Of a DNA stretch of 16,431 nt, positions 6,767 to 13,654 are shown in pieces; positions within the stretch are counted from its first letter, which is position 1; each line of letters starts with the position of its first letter. The notes beneath the pieces were generated by a model. The model did no database searches. It had not been told where the DNA came from and saw only the letters and a program-made list of their open reading frames with translations. This DNA is from DATLGB01 sp038258425 (GTDB taxonomy: Bacteria > Actinomycetota > Thermoleophilia > Solirubrobacterales > Solirubrobacteraceae): the NCBI GenBank assembly GCA_038258425.1, contig JBBSPV010000063.1:1-16431 (forward strand). The letters are read 5' to 3'. A program made the position numbers and the translations under genes.

Positions 6767-6780
6767 GCCGGCGGCTCAGC
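6762..6780. terminator. Palindromic hairpin spanning two convergent stop codons
   Basis: The arms GCTGAGCC (6762-6769) and GGCTCAGC (6773-6780) are perfectly complementary around a GGC loop. The left arm holds the TGA of the S4 gene (6764-6766). The right arm holds the stop of the minus-strand permease (TCA, 6776-6778). An alternative 8-bp stem pairs 6753-6760 with 6768-6775. The symmetry suits a bidirectional terminator, though no T-tract follows. Confidence 0.55.
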
Positions 6781-7564
6781 TCACCTCGCGCCGGCGCAGG
6801 AGGACCACGCCGGCCACGAGCGGGACGCCGATCCACAGCGCCGAGGCGGTGGCCATCTGGGCCCAGTCCTGCCCGTGGGCGACGAAGTTCGCCAGCGGCG
6901 CCCACGCCTCGGCGGTGTCGAGCCAGTCGCGCACCCCCGCCAGCCCGGGGATGAGGTCGGCGGCGATGGTGAAGGCGGTCGGCACGACGAAGTACACGAC
7001 GATGGCCACGGCCGGGCTCGCAAAGAGCATGCCGAGCGCGAGGCCGAAGGCCATGCCGAGCTCGACGAACAGCAGCGCCTGACCGAGGGCCGAGCCCAGC
7101 GCCCACGAGCCGTCGGCGTCGCCGAGGAGTGGGGTCACGACGTTGGCGACCATCGCGAGGGCGAGGCAGGCGAGCGTCGCCGCGACGCCGAGGACGAGCA
7201 CGGCCAGCCCCTTGGCCGCGAGGACGCGCTCTCGCTGGGGCACGGCGGTGAAGGTCTGCAACGCGGTGCGCTGCGAGAACTCCGCGGCCACGCCGAGCAG
7301 ACCGACGATCGGCAGCAGGACGCTGACGGGCACGAGCGCGATGCCGAAGGCATCCTTGAGCGTCCGGCCCGACGGCTCGGCGGTGATCGCGTCCACGCCG
7401 ACGACGAGGACCGTGAGCAGGGCGACGCCGACGAGCAGCCAGAAGCCCGACCGGGTGTCGACGAGCTTGCGCAGCTCGATCCGCACGAGGCGGGCGAGCG
7501 GGGGCGCGGCGAAGCGGCCGGCCGGCTGGGCCGGCGCGACCGCGATGGGCGTGGTGATGGTCAT
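6776..7564 (-). CDS. ABC transporter permease (ABC-2 type)
   Basis: This is a 262-residue integral membrane protein. About 30 cytoplasmic residues, including LARLVRIELRKLVDTRSG, lead into some six hydrophobic helices. These include FWLLVGVALLTVLVVGV, ALVPVSVLLPIVGLLGV, LAVLVLGVAATLACLALAM, an AFGLALGMLF segment, AVAIVVYFVVPTAF and WIGVPLVAGVVLL. The RIELRKL entry helix and the segment EFSQRTALQTFTAVPQRERV are typical of ABC-2 exporter permeases, where a coupling loop contacts the ATPase. The ATG start overlaps the stop of the ATPase gene by 4 bases (ATGA), so the two are translationally coupled. The substrate is unknown; homologues export drugs, lipids or peptides. The gene ends at a hairpin shared with the convergent S4 gene. 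Confidence 0.9.
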   Translation of the reverse strand: MTITTPIAVAPAQPAGRFAAPPLARLVRIELRKLVDTRSGFWLLVGVALLTVLVVGVDAITAEPSGRTLKDAFGIALVPVSVLLPIVGLLGVAAEFSQRTALQTFTAVPQRERVLAAKGLAVLVLGVAATLACLALAMVANVVTPLLGDADGSWALGSALGQALLFVELGMAFGLALGMLFASPAVAIVVYFVVPTAFTIAADLIPGLAGVRDWLDTAEAWAPLANFVAHGQDWAQMATASALWIGVPLVAGVVLLRRREVS

Positions 7565-8469
7565 GCGGCAACGAGCTCCTTCTCCGGGACGTCGCCCGGC
7601 TCGGCGGTCAGGTCGAGGAACAGCTGCTCGAGGTCGGCCCCGGCGCCACGCAGCTCCGAAAGCGCGACGCCGGCCGCCGCGGCGGCGCGCCCGACGACCT
7701 CCGGCGCGGCGTCCGCGCGCACGCCGCCATCCAGGGCGGGCGCGGCGTCCAGGCCCGCGGCGCCCAACGCGGCGACCAGGGCCTGCTCGTCCGGCGAGCG
7801 CACGAGCGTGCCCTCCCCGACGAGCAGCTCGTCCTTGGTGCCCTGGGCGATGACGCAGCCGCCGCGGATGATCACCAGATGGTCGGCGACGGCCTGGATC
7901 TCGCGCAGCAGATGCGAGGAGAGCAGGACGGTGCCGCCGCGATCGGCGAAGTCGCGCAGCAGCCGGCGCATCCAGCGGATGCCCTCCGGGTCCAGGCCGT
8001 TCGCCGGCTCGTCGAGCACGAGCACCTGCGGGTCGCCGAGCAGGGCCTGGGCGATGCCCAGGCGCTGGCGCATGCCGAGCGAGTACTGCTTGATCCGCTT
8101 GCGGGCCGCCGAGCGCGGCAGCCCGACGGTCTCGAGCAGCTCGCCGGCCTTGCGCGGCGGCAGGCCGAGGGTCAGCGCGCCGAGCGTCAGGGCCTCCTGC
8201 CCGGTGCGGCCGGCGTGCTGGGCGGAGGCGTCGAGCAGCACGCCCGCCACGCGCGGCGGCATGGGCAGCTCGCGGAAGGGCCGCCCGGCCACCGTGGCCG
8301 TGCCGGCGCTGGCCGGCGTGAGGCCGCACAGCATCCGCAGGGTCGTCGACTTGCCCGCGCCGTTGGGACCGAGGAACCCGGTGACGGTCCCCGGCTCGCA
8401 GCGGAAGGAGACGTCCTGCACCGCGGCGTGGGCGCCGTAGCGCTTGGTGAGATGCTCGATGGCGATCAT
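7561..8469 (-). CDS. ABC transporter ATP-binding protein
   Basis: This 302-residue ATPase powers the adjacent permease. Walker A is GPNGAGKST (34-42). The signature loop reads YSLGMRQRLG (129-138, a divergent LSGGQ usual in this exporter subfamily). Walker B is VLVLDEP (149-155), the D-loop residue is Asp160, and the H-loop is SSHLL with His186. A C-terminal extension of about 90 residues (from about 215) has no recognised domain. The ATG at 8469 is chosen because an AGGG lies 8 nt upstream and it gives the usual MIAIEHLTKRYG N-terminus. GTG 8478 would add three residues. It heads the minus-strand pair, divergent from the histidine kinase, which suggests control by that system. Confidence 0.94.
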   Translation of the reverse strand: MIAIEHLTKRYGAHAAVQDVSFRCEPGTVTGFLGPNGAGKSTTLRMLCGLTPASAGTATVAGRPFRELPMPPRVAGVLLDASAQHAGRTGQEALTLGALTLGLPPRKAGELLETVGLPRSAARKRIKQYSLGMRQRLGIAQALLGDPQVLVLDEPANGLDPEGIRWMRRLLRDFADRGGTVLLSSHLLREIQAVADHLVIIRGGCVIAQGTKDELLVGEGTLVRSPDEQALVAALGAAGLDAAPALDGGVRADAAPEVVGRAAAAAGVALSELRGAGADLEQLFLDLTAEPGDVPEKELVAA

Positions 8470-8599
8470 GGGCTTCACCCTGTCGCCGGGCCGTCCCCCG
8501 CGGTAGTGGCCGTCGGGTGACGGAGGGCCGACTTCGGTTCATGCCCGTGTCGACCTCCGTCGGGTGGTCGGGGCGGACGCCGGTCCGTACGCTCCGGCC
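8470..8599. promoter_or_regulatory. Divergent intergenic region with repeats, ABC exporter / two-component pair
   Basis: This 130-bp region separates the exporter start (minus) from the kinase start (plus). CCGTCGGGTG occurs twice as a direct repeat, at 8510-8519 and 8557-8566, 47 bp apart start to start. An 8-bp inverted repeat, GACGGAGG (8519-8526) with CCTCCGTC (8554-8561), overlaps it. These are candidate binding sites for the response regulator. No consensus promoter for the exporter direction was recognised. Confidence 0.4.
8588..8593 (+). promoter_or_regulatory. -10 element TACGCT of a leaderless kinase transcript
   Basis: TACGCT ends 6 nt before ATG 8600, the spacing expected if transcription starts at the start codon. 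This fixes the kinase start at 8600 rather than an in-frame upstream GTG at 8564, which would lie upstream of the promoter. Confidence 0.55.
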
Positions 8600-9823
8600 A
8601 TGGTCCAGACGGCGGAGCGCTGGCAGCGACTGCTGCTCCCCGCCGGGCTCGGCGAGCCGGACGACGCGCCGCCGCCGCGGCGCAGCGTGCGCGACTGGCT
8701 CGTCGACCTCGCGTGCCTGCTCTTCGCGCTGAGCGTCGGCCTCGCGCTGTTCGCGGGGGTCAACGTGGACCCGGGCCTCAGCGAGCGGGCGCAGGCGCTG
8801 GACCTCCTCGTCGGTGGGCTCTCGCTGCTCGCCCTCGGCTGGCGGCGGCGCTTTCCCGTGGCGCTCGCCCTCGCCGTCGCGGCGGGCAGCGCGGTCTCCG
8901 CGAGCAGCGCCGGCACCGTGCTCGTGCTGCTCTTCACCGTCGGCGTGCGCCGGCCGCCGCCTGTCGCGCTCGCCGTGTGCGCGCTCGCCTGCGTCCCGGT
9001 GCCGATCTACGAATGGCTGCACCCGTCCCGGGACTCGGCGTGGTGGTTCGGCCTCGTGATCGGCCTCACGATCACCGCCGCCGTCCTCGCGTGGGGGATG
9101 TGGGTGAGGGTGCGCCGCCAGCTCGTCGTCTCGCTTACCGCTCGGGCCCGGCAGGCCGAGGCCGACCAGGCCCTACGGCTCGAGGCGGCGCGCGCCGAGG
9201 AGCGCACCCGGATCGCCCGCGAGATGCACGACGTGCTCGCGCACCGCCTCTCGCTGCTGTCCCTGCACGCGGGCGCGCTCGAGTTCCGCCCGGACGCGCA
9301 GCCGGACGAGGTCGCCACCGCGGCGGCGATCGTCCGGGCCAGCGCGCACGAGGCGCTGCAGGAGCTGCGCGAGGTCATCGGCGTCCTGCGCCAGGACGAG
9401 CTGGGCGAGCCGCCGGAACGGCCGCAGCCGACGCTCGCCGAGCTCGACGCGCTGCTCGACGAGTCGCGCCGCGCCGGCGTCCGGGTGGAAGCCGAGGTGG
9501 CCGTCGCGGCGCCGGGACCGATGCCTGCGGGACTCGGCCGCAACGCCTACCGGATCGTCCAGGAGGCCTTGACCAACGCGCGCAAGCACGCGCCGGGCTC
9601 CGTCGTGCACGTCCGGGTCATGGGCGGCCCGCGACACGGGCTGACGGTCGCCGTGCGCAACCCGCTGCCGGTCGGCGTCCCCGCCGGCGGCGCGCCGCCC
9701 GGCGCGGGCACGGGGCTCGTCGGCCTGCGCGAGCGCACGCAGCTCGCGGGCGGGCGGCTGCGCCACGGTCCGGGCGCCGACGGGCGCTTTGAGGTCGAGG
9801 CCTGGCTGCCGTGGCCGGCGTGA
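8600..9823 (+). CDS. Membrane sensor histidine kinase (HisKA_3, NarL/DesK type)
   Basis: The 407-residue kinase has an N-terminal membrane domain (about 30-175). Hydrophobic segments include LVDLACLLFALSVGLALF, LDLLVGGLSLLALGW, VLVLLFTVGV, AVCALACVPV and FGLVIGLTITAAVLAW. A linker helix leads to the HisKA_3 dimerisation domain with the motif REMHDVLAHRLS, in which His210 should be phosphorylated. The ATP-binding domain carries the N-box NAYRIVQEALTNARKH and the G-box GAGTGLVGLRER. There is no extracellular sensor domain, so the membrane bundle itself probably senses the signal, as in DesK-like kinases. The gene overlaps the response regulator by 4 bases (GTGA). The partner exporter is divergent, so envelope or drug stress is a likely but unproven input. 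Confidence 0.93.
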   Translation: MVQTAERWQRLLLPAGLGEPDDAPPPRRSVRDWLVDLACLLFALSVGLALFAGVNVDPGLSERAQALDLLVGGLSLLALGWRRRFPVALALAVAAGSAVSASSAGTVLVLLFTVGVRRPPPVALAVCALACVPVPIYEWLHPSRDSAWWFGLVIGLTITAAVLAWGMWVRVRRQLVVSLTARARQAEADQALRLEAARAEERTRIAREMHDVLAHRLSLLSLHAGALEFRPDAQPDEVATAAAIVRASAHEALQELREVIGVLRQDELGEPPERPQPTLAELDALLDESRRAGVRVEAEVAVAAPGPMPAGLGRNAYRIVQEALTNARKHAPGSVVHVRVMGGPRHGLTVAVRNPLPVGVPAGGAPPGAGTGLVGLRERTQLAGGRLRHGPGADGRFEVEAWLPWPA

Positions 9824-10467
9824 TCCGGGTCCTCGTGGTCGACGACGACGCGCTCGTGCGGGCCGGCGTCGGCATGATCCTCGCCGGCGCGGAGGGCGTC
9901 ACCGTGGCCGGGGAGGCGACGGACGGGGCGGAGGTCGAGGCCGCCGTCGACGCCCACCGCCCGGACGTGATCCTCATGGACATCCGCATGCACGAGCTCG
10001 ACGGGCTCTCCGCCACGGAGCGCCTGCGGACGCGGGCCGACGCGCCGGCGGTGATCGTGATGACGACCTTCGACGCCGACGAGCACGTGCTCCGGGCCCT
10101 GCGCGCCGGCGCGAGCGGCTTCCTGCTCAAGGACACCCCGCCCGCCGAGATCGTCAACGCCGTGCGCCGGGTCGCGGCGGGGGAGGCGATGCTGTCGCCG
10201 TCCGTGATCCGCCGGCTCGTCGACCACGTCGCCGGCGACGCGGGGGACGCCCGCCGCGAGGCCGCGCTCGCCCGGCTCGCGCGCCTCACGGACCGCGAGC
10301 GCGAGGTCGCCGTCGCGCTCGGCCGGGGCAAGGCCAACGCCGACATCGGCCGCGAGCTCTACATGAGCACCGCGACCGTCAAGGCGCACGTCTCGCGGCT
10401 GCTGGACAAGCTCGAGCTCGACAACCGGGTGCAGGTCGCGCTGCTCGCGCACGACGCCGGGCTCTGA
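9820..10467 (+). CDS. NarL/FixJ-family response regulator
   Basis: The 215-residue regulator has an N-terminal receiver domain starting VIRVLVVDDDALVRAG. The phosphoacceptor is Asp54 in VILMDIRM, with the Thr of MTTFDAD and the Lys of LLKDTPP at the usual switch positions. The C-terminal LuxR-type helix-turn-helix (about 148-210) contains LTDREREVAVALGRG and IGRELYMSTATVKAHVSRL. GTG 9820 is chosen because it gives the 4-base overlap with the kinase stop and starts right before the first beta strand. GTG 9811 would add three residues. It should be phosphorylated by the kinase just upstream and act as a DNA-binding dimer, most simply at the divergent exporter promoter (8470-8599). It ends 13 bp from the convergent amidohydrolase stop. 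Confidence 0.95.
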   Translation: MIRVLVVDDDALVRAGVGMILAGAEGVTVAGEATDGAEVEAAVDAHRPDVILMDIRMHELDGLSATERLRTRADAPAVIVMTTFDADEHVLRALRAGASGFLLKDTPPAEIVNAVRRVAAGEAMLSPSVIRRLVDHVAGDAGDARREAALARLARLTDREREVAVALGRGKANADIGRELYMSTATVKAHVSRLLDKLELDNRVQVALLAHDAGL

Positions 10468-10480
10468 CGGCGCGGCTCGC

Positions 10481-11293
10481 TCACAGGCCGAACAGCCGCT
10501 GGGCGTTGCCGCCGAGGAACAGCCCGCGGGCCTCGTCGTCGAGCCCGAGGGCATCGAGGTCGCCCAGCGCCTGCGCCGGCGTGAGCATCGGGGCGTTGGA
10601 GCCGAAGAGGACCTTGCGGCGCCCGCCGCGGCTGCGCAGGTAGGCGACGAGCTCCGGCGGATAGCGCTTGGCGGTGTAGGCCGAGGTGTCGATGTGGACG
10701 TGCTCGTGCTTGCGCGCGACGGCGACCATCTCCTCCGTCCATGGGTAGCCGATATGGCCGCCGACGATCACGAGCTCGGGGAAGTCGATGGCGACCTGGT
10801 CGAGGTAGGGGATCGGGCGCCCGGTCTCCGACGGGCGCAGCGGGCCCGTGTGACCGACCTGGGTGAGGAACGGGACCCCGAGCTCGACGCACGTCGCGTA
10901 GAGCGGGTAGTAGCGGCGGTCGGTCGGCGGCGCCTCCCACAGCCACGGCACGACGCGCAGGCCCTTGAAGCCGAGCTCGGCGACGCAGCGGCGCAGCTCG
11001 CGGACGGCGGCCATCGGGCGGGCGAGGTCAACCGCGGCGACCCCGGCGAAGCGGTCCGGGTGGGCCGCCACCCAGGCGGCGACCTCGTCGTTGGTGATCA
11101 GCGGGCCCTCCGGCGCGTGCCAGGCGCTCAGCAGGCCCACGTCGACGCCGGCGGCGTCCATCGCCGCGAGGCTCGCCTCGATGGGCGGATCGCCCTCCGG
11201 GAGCAGGCCACCCGTCCAGCGGCGCAGCGGCTCGAACTCCGCGCGCTCGAGCAGCCGCCGCGTGGGGTGCTGCATCCAGGCGTCGACGATCAC
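10481..11293 (-). CDS. Amidohydrolase-2 family protein with altered metal site
   Basis: This 270-residue TIM-barrel protein belongs to the amidohydrolase-2 group, which includes ACMSD and pyrone-dicarboxylate lactonase relatives. Recognisable elements are MIVDAWMQHPTRR at the start, QVGHTG (His148), VGGHIGYPW (His180), KVLFGSNAPM (229-238) and the C-terminal NAQRLFGL. The usual first-strand metal motif DxHxH reads D-A-W-M-Q here. The usual catalytic Asp of FGSD is Asn233. These changes suggest altered chemistry or metal use; I recall the AW-x-QHP form in other actinobacterial homologues, so it may be a subfamily trait. The substrate is unknown. The GTG start lies 12 bp after the stop of the PGPGW gene, so this is the last gene of a three-gene operon led by the M23 peptidase. 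Confidence 0.88.
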   Translation of the reverse strand: MIVDAWMQHPTRRLLERAEFEPLRRWTGGLLPEGDPPIEASLAAMDAAGVDVGLLSAWHAPEGPLITNDEVAAWVAAHPDRFAGVAAVDLARPMAAVRELRRCVAELGFKGLRVVPWLWEAPPTDRRYYPLYATCVELGVPFLTQVGHTGPLRPSETGRPIPYLDQVAIDFPELVIVGGHIGYPWTEEMVAVARKHEHVHIDTSAYTAKRYPPELVAYLRSRGGRRKVLFGSNAPMLTPAQALGDLDALGLDDEARGLFLGGNAQRLFGL

Positions 11294-11305
11294 GCCGGCG
11301 AGGTC

Positions 11306-11701
11306 CTAGCCCGGATTGAGGACCGGGACGGGCACGTCTGCGTAGAAGATCGCGCCGACGACGGCGGCGACCACCAGGACGCCGGCGAGGACGGTGAGGA
11401 CCTTCGACCGCGTGCTCGCCTCCTTCGCGCCGGCCTGGGCCTTCTCCGCCTGCTCGAGGGCCTTCTCGAGCGCCGCCTCGGCCCAGGCGAACTCCATCGC
11501 GAGCATGGCCAGGCCGATGGGGATGAGCACGAAGGCCGGGCCGGGGGTGACGAGCATGACGACGCCGGCGAGCGTGATGAGCACGCCGACGATCTGGAAG
11601 CCGACGCGGTAGAGCCTGCCGCGCTCCTGGTAGCGCTCGCGCCGGCGCTCGAGCTTCGCCGCCCAGCGGCTGCGCGGCTGCGGTGCGGGCGAGTCGGTCA
11701 T
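11306..11701 (-). CDS. PGPGW-family transmembrane protein (TIGR02611-like)
   Basis: This is a 131-residue small membrane protein. A basic cytoplasmic N-terminus (SRWAAKLERRRERYQERG) is followed by two hydrophobic helices (VGFQIVGVLITLAGVVML and the adjacent LIPIGLAMLAMEFAWAEAAL) flanking the family motif TPGPAFV. Then come a charged helix (LEKALEQAEKAQAGAKEAS) and a final membrane helix (VLTVLAGVLVVAAVVGAIFY). The function of the family is not established. The ATG overlaps the M23 peptidase stop by 4 bases (ATGA), so translation is coupled to that gene, and the amidohydrolase follows 12 bp later. A longer frame upstream is the shadow of the M23 gene. Confidence 0.85.
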   Translation of the reverse strand: MTDSPAPQPRSRWAAKLERRRERYQERGRLYRVGFQIVGVLITLAGVVMLVTPGPAFVLIPIGLAMLAMEFAWAEAALEKALEQAEKAQAGAKEASTRSKVLTVLAGVLVVAAVVGAIFYADVPVPVLNPG

Positions 11702-12948
11702 TCCGCGATGAAGTCTCGCAGCGTCACGAGCGAGCCCGGCCGGCGTGTCGTGTCGCCACCCGCGCGCCGCAGGAAGGCGCCCGGGGCGACGTCTCGGCGG
11801 CCCTGCCACGCCGTGACGATCGGATACGGATCGACGGAGGGCTCCGGCTCGCCGCCCGGGTGCACCTCGAAGTGCACGTGCGGCGGGGTGGGCTCGGCGT
11901 CACCCGTGTTGCCCGTGAAGCCGAGCACGGTGCCCGCCTTGACGCGCCGGCCGCTGACCGCGGCCCTGGAGAACGAGGAGAGGTGCGCGTAGAAGAAGGC
12001 GTCGCCGCCGCTCGTCGTCAGCCACAGCCGGTTGCCCGAGATCGGCAGCGTCCCGACCTTCGAGAGGCGGCCGTCGGCGACGGCGACCACGGGCGTGCCG
12101 AACGGCGCGAAGATGTCGTCACCCTCGTGGAAGCCGATCGGCGGTGGCCGGTAGGCGCCGTAGTTGTCGGCCACCCGCGCCTTGCCGCCGTAGACCGGGA
12201 AGGTGAAGCCCGAGCGGGTCAGCCGGGCGCGGACGCTCGGGGTCTTCCTGCGCTTCGGCGTGGCGGTCGGGCGGGGCCCCGGGGTCGAGGTCGGCCGGGG
12301 CGTCGGGGTGGCGGTCGGGGCGGCCGTGGCCCGCGGCGTCGGCCTCGGCCTCGGCGTCGGCGTCGGCGTCGGCGCCACCGCCTCCCGCACCGAGCCCGTC
12401 ACGATGGCGAGGCCCAGCACGGTCCCGGCCGGCACGCCGGCGACGTTCTGCGAAAGGGCGACCCGGAGGCCGGTCGAGCCGCGGTTGACCGTCACGGTGC
12501 CCGCGCCGCCCGCGAGCCGGAAGACCCGTTCGCCGGTGACCGTCCCGAGCGCCCGGCCGTCGATCCCCAGCCCGGTGACCCGGCCGGCGCGCGCCGTGCC
12601 GGACGGTGTCACGCGCAGCGTGCGGCGCACGCCCGAGGCGACGATCCGGCCGCCGAGCAGGCTGACCGAGTGCGCCACCGCCGACGCCCGCGCCGTGGGG
12701 GTGGCGGCCGTCGAGCTGCGGGCGCTCGCCTCCCCCTTGGCCACCGTGATGCCGCCGGTGCCGACGCCGGCGGCGGCGAAGTCCTCGCGCGTCCCGGTGG
12801 CGGTGGCCCGCACCCGGGCGCCGGCCGGGCCGCTCGCGACGATCGCCTCGGCGCGCGCGCGGGCCGGGGCCTGGGCGTCCGAGTCGGCCACGAGCAGCGC
12901 GGCGAACCCGAGGCCGGCGACGGTCGCGAGGGCGGCGGCCAGGCGCAT
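11698..12948 (-). CDS. Secreted M23-family (LytM-type) metallopeptidase
   Basis: This 416-residue exported protein is predicted to cut peptidoglycan peptide bridges. A signal peptide (about 1-26, MRLAAALATVAGLGFAALL) is followed by a Ser/Thr/Gly/Val-rich, probably beta-structured region (30-190). Next is a Pro-Thr-Arg linker (193-237), then the M23 domain (about 245-375). Zn ligands fit His274 and Asp278 (FHEGDDI) and His359 in PPHVHFEV, with His322 (FYAHL) and His357 as catalytic residues. All expected positions are present, so it should be active. The linker may span the wall. It leads a minus-strand operon with the PGPGW and amidohydrolase genes. The start is fixed by a TACCCT hexamer 6 nt upstream. 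Confidence 0.93.
   Translation of the reverse strand: MRLAAALATVAGLGFAALLVADSDAQAPARARAEAIVASGPAGARVRATATGTREDFAAAGVGTGGITVAKGEASARSSTAATPTARASAVAHSVSLLGGRIVASGVRRTLRVTPSGTARAGRVTGLGIDGRALGTVTGERVFRLAGGAGTVTVNRGSTGLRVALSQNVAGVPAGTVLGLAIVTGSVREAVAPTPTPTPRPRPTPRATAAPTATPTPRPTSTPGPRPTATPKRRKTPSVRARLTRSGFTFPVYGGKARVADNYGAYRPPPIGFHEGDDIFAPFGTPVVAVADGRLSKVGTLPISGNRLWLTTSGGDAFFYAHLSSFSRAAVSGRRVKAGTVLGFTGNTGDAEPTPPHVHFEVHPGGEPEPSVDPYPIVTAWQGRRDVAPGAFLRRAGGDTTRRPGSLVTLRDFIAE
12335..12376 (-). repeat. Hexameric tandem repeat encoding the Pro-Thr/Arg linker
   Basis: Seven tandem hexamers of GGCGTC/GGCCTC/GGCGCC type (plus-strand reading) encode the alternating PTPTPTPRPRPTP part of the M23 linker. The unit is a multiple of 3, so slippage would change linker length without breaking the frame. 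Confidence 0.8.
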
Positions 12949-12954
12949 GGCCCC

Positions 12955-12960
12955 AGGGTA
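12955..12960 (-). promoter_or_regulatory. -10 element TACCCT of a leaderless M23 transcript
   Basis: On the minus strand TACCCT ends 6 nt before ATG 12948. No Shine-Dalgarno sequence lies between. It faces away from the element at 12977-12982. Confidence 0.6.
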
Positions 12961-12976
12961 CGGCCGTCGCGCGACG

Positions 12977-12982
12977 TAGGCT
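12977..12982 (+). promoter_or_regulatory. -10 element TAGGCT of a leaderless lmeA-like transcript
   Basis: TAGGCT ends 7 nt before GTG 12990. The two divergent -10 elements are only 16 bp apart, so their upstream promoter regions overlap. Confidence 0.6.
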
Positions 12983-12989
12983 CCCGATC

Positions 12990-13634
12990 GTGCGCGTCCG
13001 CGTGATCATCGGCGTGGTGGCCGTGGCTGTCGCCCTGCTGGTGGCGAGCCAGCTGCTGCTGCCGTCGCTGGCCGAGCACAAGCTGCGCGACGACCTGGCC
13101 GGCTCGGGCGACGTCCGGTCGGTCTCCGTCTCCGCCTTCCCGGCCATCAAGCTCGTGTGGCGTCACGCCGACCGCGTGCGCGTGCGCTTCGGGCGGCTGC
13201 GGCTCGGCCGCGGCGAACTCGCCGACCGTCTGGACGAGACGCGCCATGTCGGCCGCGTCGACGCGCACGCCGACGTCCTGCGGGTCAGCGCCCTGACGCT
13301 GCGCGACATCGACCTCACCAAGCGCGGGCCTCGGCTGCACGCCGAGGCCGCCCTGAGCAAGGCCGATCTGGACCGTGCCCTGCCCGCGGGGGCCGGGCTC
13401 AAGCCGGTCGGCGCGGGCGGCGGGGAGCTGACCGTCGAGGTGACGGCCGGCCCGGTGGCCGTGCGGGCCATCGCCGCGGCGCGCGGCGGCGCGCTCGTCA
13501 TCACCCCGACCGGCGTCCTGTCCGGCGTGGCCACGGTCACCGTCTTCTCGGACCCCCGCATCCAGGTCACGGGCGTCGGCGCCCGCACCCGTCCGGGTGG
13601 CTACGTCGTGACGGTCGACGGCCGGCTGGCCTAG
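12990..13634 (+). CDS. LmeA-like (DUF2993) phospholipid-binding protein
   Basis: The 214-residue product has an N-terminal hydrophobic helix or signal segment (VIIGVVAVAVALLVASQLLL, about 5-24) and then a predicted beta-rich domain. The pattern LPSLAEHKLRDDL, VRSVSVSAFPAIKLVWRHADRV, VGRVDAHADVLRVSALTLRDIDL and a C-terminal ITPTGVLSGVATVTVFSDPRIQV fits DUF2993. In mycobacteria the member LmeA is a periplasmic lipid-binding protein needed for mannan (lipomannan) maturation. Here a general lipid-binding role at the outer face of the membrane is a fair inference. The GTG start is set by the -10 hexamer 7 nt upstream. The gene is divergent from the M23 peptidase and ends 7 bp from the convergent glyS stop. 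Confidence 0.82.
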   Translation: MRVRVIIGVVAVAVALLVASQLLLPSLAEHKLRDDLAGSGDVRSVSVSAFPAIKLVWRHADRVRVRFGRLRLGRGELADRLDETRHVGRVDAHADVLRVSALTLRDIDLTKRGPRLHAEAALSKADLDRALPAGAGLKPVGAGGGELTVEVTAGPVAVRAIAAARGGALVITPTGVLSGVATVTVFSDPRIQVTGVGARTRPGGYVVTVDGRLA

Positions 13635-13654
13635 GAGGCGCCTACGCCGCCGAC
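13614..13654. terminator. Weak candidate bidirectional terminator between lmeA-like gene and glyS
   Basis: GTCGACGGC (13614-13622) and GCCGCCGAC (13646-13654) pair at 8 of 9 positions and flank a small TAGG/CCTA inverted repeat that contains both convergent stop codons. There is no T-tract, and part of the stem lies in coding sequence. Confidence 0.3.

Noticed and set aside
7565..9022. Apparent N-terminal extension of the ABC permease frame over the ATPase gene and part of the kinase
   Set aside because: The permease has a clear ATG at 7564 overlapping the ATPase stop; the upstream part is an out-of-frame shadow of the ATPase.
10694..11992. 432-codon plus-strand frame antisense to the amidohydrolase, PGPGW and M23 genes
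   Set aside because: Asp/Glu/Arg/His-rich translation typical of antisense frames; all three minus-strand genes have conserved motifs.
12335..12376. Possible CRISPR-like or regulatory repeat
   Set aside because: The hexamer repeat has no spacers and is fully explained as codons for the Pro-Thr/Arg linker of the M23 peptidase.
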